Of a DNA stretch of 11,071 nt, positions 6,159 to 11,071 are shown one piece after another (position 1 is the stretch's first letter; every line of letters starts with the position of its first letter). Origin of the DNA: Acetobacteraceae bacterium (lineage in GTDB: Bacteria; Pseudomonadota; Alphaproteobacteria; Acetobacterales; Acetobacteraceae); contig JAFAHH010000971.1 of the NCBI GenBank assembly GCA_019237355.1, positions 1 to 11,071 on the forward strand. Reading direction: 5' to 3'. The notes under the pieces were generated by a model. That model searched no databases, was not told the origin of the DNA, and worked only from the letters and a program-made list of their open reading frames with translations. A program made the position numbers and the translations under genes.

Positions 6159-6995
6159 CTATCGCACGCCGATATTGTCGATGAGCCGCACCTGTCCGAG
6201 CCAGGCGGCGGCGAGCAGCCGGGACCCCGGCGCAGCCTGCGACAGCGGCTCGAGGGTGGCCGCGTCCACTAGCCCAAAATAATCGAGCGCAAACCCTGCC
6301 TCCTTAAGCATCGCCCTACCGCGGTCAAGCGCGACCGCGGCCTGTTCTCCATCCCTCAAGGCAGTCGCGACAGATTGTAACGCCTGATATAGGACCGGCG
6401 CGCAGCCGCGCTGCTCCGGCGTGAGATATCGATTGCGAGATGACATAGCGAGCCCATCGGCCTGCCGCACGGTCGACACCGTCTCGATTGCAACCGGTAG
6501 ATGAAGGTCGGAGACCATCCGGCATATGACTTGCACTTGCTGCCAGTCCTTCTCGCCGAAGAAAGCGTAATCAGGCCGTACCTGACCAAAGAGCTTGGCG
6601 ACCACGGTCGCAACCCCTCGGAAGTGACCCGGCCGGTGCTCCCCTTCCCACCTCAGCGCGGGACCCGCAACATCGATTGTCGTCGCCGTACCATGTGGAT
6701 ACATGGTCTCGACCTCGGGCGCCCATACAACGTCGCAGGCAACCCCTTCCAGCGCCGCGAAATCACGTGCTTCGTCGCGCGGATAGCGCCTGAAATCCTC
6801 GTTCTGGCCAAACTGCAGGGGATTGACGAAGACCGAGGCGACAGCGCCACGCCCGCCTGCCCGCGCCGCATCCAAGAGCGCCAGATGGCCGGGATGCAAA
6901 GCACCCATCGTGGGTACCAGCGAAAGCGCGCCTCGCCGGGCACGAACCCGCTCGCAAAACGCCCTAAGTTCTGGGAGTGTTCGGGCAATATCCAT
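6159..6995 (-). CDS. panC: PanC, pantothenate synthetase
   Basis: PanC joins pantoate and beta-alanine using ATP to make pantothenate, the precursor of coenzyme A, in the cytoplasm. The 278-residue length is normal. The nucleotidyltransferase signature is present: LVPTMGALHPGH at residues 26-37, with H34 and H37 of the HIGH-type motif. FVNPLQFGQNEDFRRYPR (56-73), GHFRGVATVV (123-132), FFGEKDWQQ (145-153) and the KMSKS-like MSSRNRYLT (184-192) are all in order. The second half (about 180-278) matches the C-terminal dimerisation domain. A ribosome binding site, AAAGGG (complement of 7001-7006), lies 5 bases before the ATG. The gene is transcribed away from cydD and towards the repeat protein. 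panB is not adjacent, so this looks like a stand-alone unit with its own promoter. Confidence 0.96.
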   Translation of the reverse strand: MDIARTLPELRAFCERVRARRGALSLVPTMGALHPGHLALLDAARAGGRGAVASVFVNPLQFGQNEDFRRYPRDEARDFAALEGVACDVVWAPEVETMYPHGTATTIDVAGPALRWEGEHRPGHFRGVATVVAKLFGQVRPDYAFFGEKDWQQVQVICRMVSDLHLPVAIETVSTVRQADGLAMSSRNRYLTPEQRGCAPVLYQALQSVATALRDGEQAAVALDRGRAMLKEAGFALDYFGLVDAATLEPLSQAAPGSRLLAAAWLGQVRLIDNIGVR

Positions 6996-7097
6996 CCGAA
7001 CCCTTTCAATCGGCTAGTGCGGGATTGCCTATTTTAAACCTGCTCTGTGCCGTGTGCACATCTGTGAATCGGCGGTAGCATGGGCTAATGCCATGTT
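6996..7097. promoter_or_regulatory. divergent control region between panC and cydD
   Basis: The 102-bp gap must carry promoters for both genes. On the minus strand TGCACA (complement of 7053-7058), 16 bases and TAAAAT (complement of 7031-7036) make a reasonable sigma-70-like promoter for panC with a leader of about 29 bases. The -35 box overlaps the 8-base palindrome TGTGCACA at 7053-7060, a possible operator. I see no convincing promoter for cydD and no clear FNR-type site (TTGAT-N4-ATCAA). Confidence 0.35.
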
Positions 7098-8783
7098 ATG
7101 GGAGAGAGGGACGACTACACTACGACCAAACACTGGCTGCGCATGGAAAGCCGCGCGGCCCAGAACGCATGCCGGCCGGTTTTTCTGGCCGGCTTGGCGA
7201 ATACGGCCCTTGCCATAGGGCAAGCATTTTGCGCCGCGCAAGCGCTGAGCCGCGCCATTTTCCATATATACAACATCAGTTTCATTGGCGGATTCGCAGT
7301 CCTCGCCGCCATGCGGACCCTGCTCGGCATTATCGCGGAGCGCGCCTCTTTCAAGGCAGGTGTCGTTGCCCGCCGCAGGTTACGCAGCGATTCGCTTGCG
7401 CGCCTGCTTTCGGCTGGTCCATCCTTGTTGCGTGCGCGGCACTCCGGCGAGCTGGCGATGATCGTGGTCGACCGGGTGGAAGCTTTGGAAGGCTACTACG
7501 CGCGTTATATCCCGGCCGCTTTCTTGGCTGGGGCTGGGCCATTGCTCGTCTTCCTAGCCGCCGCCTTCACCGATCCGGCTGCGGCGCTCATGCTTGGCGC
7601 GGCCGGCCTACTGGTCCCGTTTGGCATGGCACTCGCCGGGATAGGCGCGGCGACGGCTTCGGGCCGGCAATTCATTGCCATGGCCCGCTTGCAGTCCCGG
7701 TTCTTGGACCGGGTGCGAGGGATTGCAACCATCGTTCTGAACGGCCGAGCCGAAGACGAAGCGCGCGCCCTTGCGGCGGCCGCAGACGAATTGCGCCGAC
7801 GCGCCATGCGTGTGTTGCGCGTGGCTTTCCTGTCCTCCGCCGCGCTCGATTGCGCCCTGGCCGGTGCCATCGTCGTGATCGCCATTCGCTATGCGGCCGT
7901 GCTCGCCCCGACAGAACTCGGCCAAGCAGGCTTGGCACGCGCCTTCTTCGTGCTGCTCCTGGTCCCCGAGTTCTTCGCACCACTCCGGGCCTTTTCCGCC
8001 GCCTATCAAGATCGCCTGCACGCAACCGGTGCGGCCGCGGAGTTGGCCAGCCTGCCTCCCCTTCCGGTTCCCCCTCCGACCCTACCCGTGCGCACCGTCA
8101 CCGCCAATGGAGTTTCTGTTGCCTTCGAAAACGTGCGGCTCATCTGGGATCCCTCGCGCGGGCCGGCGCTCGATGGATTATCGTTCCGGGTCCCTGCGGG
8201 AGAGACGCTAATCCTGGTAGGCCCATCCGGGGCTGGAAAATCTACAGTGTTTGAAATTCTCCTTGGTTTCGTGCGCCCCGATTCGGGAAGAGTAACGATC
8301 AATGGCGCGGATATCGCTGATCTGGTGCCGCAGGCGCTTTCGCGCCTGACGGCCTGGATCGGCCAGCGCCCAATGCTTTTCGCTGGGTCGATCCGTGAGA
8401 ACATCCGCTTTGCCCGGCCCGAAGCCAGTGACGCAGAGGTGGAGGAAGCAGCGCAGAACGCCAAGGTATCCGCTTTCGCTTCAGACTTGCCGAACGGGCT
8501 CGACACGGTGATCGGAGAGGGGGGCTACGGTCTCTCAGGCGGGCAAGCACAGCGCGTGGCGATCGCGCGGGCATTTTTGAAGAATGCGCCCCTTCTACTC
8601 CTCGACGAGCCGACGGCGCATCTAGACCCGGTCACCGAGTCCGACGTGCTGCAGAGCTTGCAGCGGCTCGCGCTCGGCCGCACGGCAATTCTGGCAAGCC
8701 ACTCGGCGGCGGCGCATGCATTTCCGGGGCGGCGGCTGGACATCCGGAATGGCCAGGCTGTGCCGGCCCGGGGAGTGGCATGA
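7098..8783 (+). CDS. cydD: CydD, ABC transporter subunit for cytochrome bd assembly
   Basis: The 561-residue protein fuses a six-helix membrane domain (about residues 25-315) to an ABC ATPase domain (about 335-555). EALEGYYARYIPA (128-140) and LDRVRGIATI (203-212) followed by FLSSAALDCALA match CydD specifically (E. coli has DYYARYLP and LDRLRGMETL). ATPase motifs are intact: Walker A GPSGAGKST (375-383), Q-loop Q423, signature LSGGQ (479-483), Walker B LLLLDEP (499-505) and H535. With CydC it forms the inner-membrane transporter needed to assemble cytochrome bd oxidase; cysteine, glutathione and, more recently, haem have been proposed as substrates. No strong ribosome binding site precedes the ATG at 7098; ATG 7143 is an alternative. 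The stop overlaps the cydC start by 4 bases, so the two are translationally coupled. Confidence 0.93.
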   Translation: MGERDDYTTTKHWLRMESRAAQNACRPVFLAGLANTALAIGQAFCAAQALSRAIFHIYNISFIGGFAVLAAMRTLLGIIAERASFKAGVVARRRLRSDSLARLLSAGPSLLRARHSGELAMIVVDRVEALEGYYARYIPAAFLAGAGPLLVFLAAAFTDPAAALMLGAAGLLVPFGMALAGIGAATASGRQFIAMARLQSRFLDRVRGIATIVLNGRAEDEARALAAAADELRRRAMRVLRVAFLSSAALDCALAGAIVVIAIRYAAVLAPTELGQAGLARAFFVLLLVPEFFAPLRAFSAAYQDRLHATGAAAELASLPPLPVPPPTLPVRTVTANGVSVAFENVRLIWDPSRGPALDGLSFRVPAGETLILVGPSGAGKSTVFEILLGFVRPDSGRVTINGADIADLVPQALSRLTAWIGQRPMLFAGSIRENIRFARPEASDAEVEEAAQNAKVSAFASDLPNGLDTVIGEGGYGLSGGQAQRVAIARAFLKNAPLLLLDEPTAHLDPVTESDVLQSLQRLALGRTAILASHSAAAHAFPGRRLDIRNGQAVPARGVA

Positions 8784-10393
8784 GACCGCTGCTTCGGATT
8801 CTAGCCTTGTGGCGCGGCCGTGCCCTATGGCTGCTCTTCGGCTTACTCGTTTCACTCGCGGCTGTCGGCGCTGGGGTGAGCTTGATGGTGCTGGCGGGGC
8901 TCTCCCTTGCCGGCTGGCTCGGCGGGCTGATCGCCCTCCGCGTGCTGGGACCGGGGCGGGTCGTGCTCCGTTACTTCGAGCGGCTGACGACCCACGCCGC
9001 GACCTTTCGCGCACTGACCGATCTCCGTGTCTGGTTCTTCCGCGGTCTCGCCCGGAGTGCTGCCGGCGGCTTGGGATTTAGCCGGGCAGGCGACGTGCTC
9101 ACCCGGCTGGTGGCCGATGTGGACACGCTCGATGGACTTTACTTGCGCATCATCGTGCCGCTCGCGGGGGCTCTTCTGCTGCTGCCGGCGTTGGTGGTGC
9201 TCATCGCGAGCCGGTTCGTGGCGTTGGGACTTGGCCTGGGTGCCTTGTTTGCCGGCGGCGCGTTCCTTCTACCCTGGCTCGCCGGCGCGGGCGCGGCCGC
9301 TCAGGGAGAAGCCGTTACCGCAGCATCGAGCCGGGTGCGAATTGCGGCGCTGGACGCGCTCACTGGGCTGCGCGAGGTGCGAAGCTTTGGTGCCGAGGGC
9401 CGTATGCTGGCGCGAGTCCAGGCATGTGAGGCGGGGCTGTTCGCCGCTCAGCGGGGCATGGCCGCTCGCACTGCCCTAGCGGGTGCGGGCAGCTTTCTCT
9501 GTGCGCAGCTCGCCATTATCGCGGTCCTGTTCGCGGCAGGTGCTGATCCCCTATTCGGGATCGCCGGACTGCTCCTTACGGTGGCGTGTTTCGAAGCCGC
9601 AGCCACCCTCCCCCGGGCCGGGGCGCTAACTGCGCACACATCCGCGGCCGCGCGAAGGGTGATCGAGGCGGCCGAACAGCCGGCCCCCGTGCCTGATCCG
9701 CCCCGTCCAGTTCCGCTTTCCGCTGGGTTTACCCTTCGCTTCGAAGCCGTCCATTTCCGCTGGGGTCGAGACCGGCCGCAGCTTTTCGATGCGCTAACTT
9801 TGTACATTCCCGAAGCCAGCCGGGTCGCGCTACTCGGTCGTTCGGGTTCGGGCAAATCCACCCTCGCGGCCTTGGCCTTGAAGCTCGCGTCGCCGGATTC
9901 GGGACGTGTGACCCTAGGCGGGACGGATCTCAGCGAGCTTCCTGCTTCCGGCGTGCGCGCGCGAATCGGGTGGCTCGCGCAAGCGACGCATCTATTTGAT
10001 GATACCATCCGCAACAATCTTCTGCTCGCCAGGCCCGATGCGGACGAAGCGGCGCTCTGGGCGGCGCTGGATGCGGCCCGCATCGGCGAAATGGTTCGGG
10101 CGTTGCCCGAGGGACTCGAGAGCTGGGTTGGCGAGAGTGGGACGCGCTTCTCGGGCGGGCAAGGGCGGCGGCTCGCCTTGGCGCGTGCGCTACTCTCCCC
10201 GGCATCGATTCTCATCTTGGATGAGCCTTGCGCCGGGCTCGACGCGGAGACCGAGCGGGCTTTCTTGCTCACCTTGAATGAGGTTGCGGCCGGCCGGACG
10301 ATCATTCTCATTTCACATCGCCTGACCGGGGTGGAGCGGCTAGATCGGATTTGGCGGCTTTCGGGCGGACGCGCGGTTGCGGCTGCGGGGTAG
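8780..10393 (+). CDS. cydC: CydC, ABC transporter subunit for cytochrome bd assembly
   Basis: The 537-residue partner of CydD has a membrane domain (about residues 15-285) and an ABC ATPase domain (about 318-533). RYFERLTTHAATFRAL (64-79) and RLVADVDTLDGLYLRIIVPL (109-128) are CydC signatures; H72 aligns with E. coli CydC H85, the reported haem ligand. Walker A is GRSGSGKST (353-361), Q-loop Q401, signature FSGGQ (457-461), Walker B ILILDEP (477-483) and the switch histidine H513. Compared with E. coli CydC from memory, about 13 residues are missing between helix 1 and helix 2 (between residues 40 and 64). The C-terminus is also shorter, ending right after the ATPase fold. It starts inside the cydD stop (ATGA), so the pair is co-translated. 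cydAB does not follow within the window. Confidence 0.93.
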   Translation: MRPLLRILALWRGRALWLLFGLLVSLAAVGAGVSLMVLAGLSLAGWLGGLIALRVLGPGRVVLRYFERLTTHAATFRALTDLRVWFFRGLARSAAGGLGFSRAGDVLTRLVADVDTLDGLYLRIIVPLAGALLLLPALVVLIASRFVALGLGLGALFAGGAFLLPWLAGAGAAAQGEAVTAASSRVRIAALDALTGLREVRSFGAEGRMLARVQACEAGLFAAQRGMAARTALAGAGSFLCAQLAIIAVLFAAGADPLFGIAGLLLTVACFEAAATLPRAGALTAHTSAAARRVIEAAEQPAPVPDPPRPVPLSAGFTLRFEAVHFRWGRDRPQLFDALTLYIPEASRVALLGRSGSGKSTLAALALKLASPDSGRVTLGGTDLSELPASGVRARIGWLAQATHLFDDTIRNNLLLARPDADEAALWAALDAARIGEMVRALPEGLESWVGESGTRFSGGQGRRLALARALLSPASILILDEPCAGLDAETERAFLLTLNEVAAGRTIILISHRLTGVERLDRIWRLSGGRAVAAAG

Positions 10394-10516
10394 ATAAATC
10401 GCCGCGTCTCCAGTCAGGCGTTGGCACAGTACCGAAGCGTGTTTTGGGGTCGAGGGAGCTCGGTCCCATGGTCGCTGATCAAAGCCACGGTCACTCGCTT
10501 TCCAAGGCACCAGCGG

Positions 10517-10553
10517 GCTAGAGCGGTTTCCGCTCAAGTGGAACCGCTCTAGC
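10517..10553. repeat. dispersed-type palindrome (GCTAGAGCGGTT repeat)
   Basis: A perfect 12-base inverted repeat, GCTAGAGCGGTT and AACCGCTCTAGC, encloses a loop that can extend the stem by two more pairs with a single-base bulge. Sequences of the form TAGAGCGGTTT...AACCGCTCTA are, from memory, frequent small palindromic repeats between genes in Alphaproteobacteria. It may also act as an RNA hairpin downstream of cydC. Confidence 0.6.
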
Positions 10554-10604
10554 AGGCTGCGGAAAAGCGTTGAAGTCGGTCGTTCGTAAAGCAACGAAAG
10601 AAGG

Positions 10605-10690
10605 CCAGGGGCTTTGCCCCTGGACCCCAGCAAAGGCAGAGCCTTGCAATTCAATCACTTAGTGGATAGGGTCTGGAGCCTTTCGGCTCC
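10605..10690. repeat. cluster of three short hairpins of repeat type
   Basis: CCAGGGGC-TTT-GCCCCTGG (10605-10623) is followed by AAGGC-AGA-GCCTT (10633-10645) and GGAGCC-TTTC-GGCTCC (10675-10690). The first two, joined by ACCCCAGC, resemble a composite repeat that I recall as common between genes in Acetobacteraceae. A genome-wide search would confirm this; the window has one copy only. Confidence 0.5.
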
Positions 10691-10914
10691 GTCATGCGAA
10701 CAGCATGCTCCCCACATGAAGGCGGTCTGCGTGGATGTCATGACCGCCGCCGATGCTATGGACCTTGCGTGAGGAGTGGCCCAGGCTCCTGGCGAAATTC
10801 GCCAACCCCGGGTTCCTGGTCCCGCTTTTAAGCTCAGGCCGGATTGGAAGCTTTACCCTAAATCGCGCAGTTGCGAGCTTGCACAGCCCGGCCGAATCGG
10901 CGGAAAGCGCGGGA

Positions 10915-11071
10915 ATGAAAGCGGATCTCATCGCCGTGCCGGCGCACCCTGCGGGTGAGCAACCTTCAGTAGAAGAATGGTCAGCGGTAGCTGACACGTT
11001 CGGCGGCCGGGTGCATGTCGAATGGGATGCCGACGAACTAGTTACGCCGCTTGGCCAATTGCCGTTCTTCA
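10915..11071 (+). CDS. DDE transposase, N-terminal part (IS1380-like), cut by the window edge
   Basis: An open frame from ATG 10915 runs to the last base without a stop (52 codons). It ends in GGRVHVEWDADELVTPLGQLPFF, which matches, from memory, the start of a family of DDE transposases (VTPxGQLPFFIEFLK...) that I associate with IS1380-type elements; the family name is less certain than the fact that it is a transposase. Catalytic residues lie beyond the window. The same frame is open upstream to a stop at 10741-10743, with another possible ATG at 10753, but the added 54 residues look less like the family. A GGAAAG at 10902-10907 could serve as ribosome binding site for 10915. The element probably inserted in the gap downstream of cydC. 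Confidence 0.6.
   Translation, partial: MKADLIAVPAHPAGEQPSVEEWSAVADTFGGRVHVEWDADELVTPLGQLPFF

Larger units (their letters stand above)
10394..10914. other. hairpin-rich non-coding stretch after cydC
   Basis: About 520 bases separate cydC from the transposase start. I find no supported gene. It contains a 12-base inverted repeat at 10517-10553, a hairpin cluster at 10605-10690 and a run of overlapping palindromes at 10781-10814 (CCAGG-CT-CCTGG, TGGCGAA-A-TTCGCCA, AACCC-C-GGGTT). The left end of the insertion sequence should lie somewhere in the second half, but I cannot define its terminal repeat without the right end. Confidence 0.5.

Noticed and set aside
7088..8254. Plus-strand open frame of 388 codons overlapping cydD
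   Set aside because: The cydD frame carries all the ABC motifs; this one is extremely Arg and Pro rich, a typical shifted-frame shadow.
9448..10311. Minus-strand open frame of 287 codons opposite cydC
   Set aside because: It is antisense to the ATPase domain of CydC and has shadow-like Ser, Arg and Ala composition.
10540..10571. GGAAC ... CGTT resembling an EcfG promoter
   Set aside because: The two boxes are 23 bases apart rather than 16-17, and GGAAC is part of the palindromic repeat.
10716..10772. Small plus-strand frame MKAVCVDVMTAADAMDLA
   Set aside because: Eighteen codons, no ribosome binding site and no context support it as a gene.
10692..10997. Minus-strand open frame of 101 codons at the right edge
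   Set aside because: It is antisense to the start of the transposase frame and has no recognisable similarity.

Overview
This is a GC-rich segment of an alphaproteobacterial chromosome. Three things point there: a complete set of the general stress response (GSR) proteins found only in Alphaproteobacteria (PhyR, NepR, EcfG-type sigma factors, a HisKA_2-type kinase), alphaproteobacterial-style CydDC and PanC, and palindromic repeats. The repeats and a conserved hypothetical protein at 327-800 resemble, from memory, sequences common in Acetobacteraceae. The family assignment is an inference.

Layout. (1) 1-361: the last codons of a possible upstream gene, then a small four-helix EamA/SMR-like membrane protein. 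(2) 327-933, minus strand: a conserved hypothetical protein that looks frameshifted near its 5' end. (3) 1086-5411: a GSR cluster with phyR on the minus strand, diverging by 48 bp from a first EcfG-like sigma factor, then a second EcfG-like sigma factor, a short nepR and a membrane-bound sensor histidine kinase. (4) 5472-6080: a secreted protein made of three near-identical domains of about 50 residues, each with two cysteines; a candidate EcfG-type promoter lies just upstream. (5) 6159-6995, minus strand: panC, pantothenate synthetase, convergent with the repeat protein. (6) 7098-10393: cydD-cydC, a translationally coupled heterodimeric ABC transporter needed for cytochrome bd assembly. (7) 10394-11071: intergenic DNA rich in hairpins and dispersed-type palindromes, followed by the 5' end of a DDE transposase that runs out of the window.

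How the genes work together. The kinase senses a signal through a periplasmic Cache-like domain and is expected to drive phosphorylation of PhyR. Phosphorylated PhyR binds NepR through its sigma-like domain and so frees EcfG. Here two EcfG-like sigmas lie next to one NepR, which raises the question of whether both are controlled by it. The secreted triple-repeat protein is a plausible local target of the response. panC (coenzyme A biosynthesis) and cydDC (respiratory oxidase assembly) look like separate housekeeping or respiratory units; cydAB is not in the window.

The most interesting items are the duplicated sigma factor and unusual gene order of the GSR cluster, the triple-repeat cysteine protein with its candidate stress promoter, and the otherwise unremarked transposase start at the right edge.
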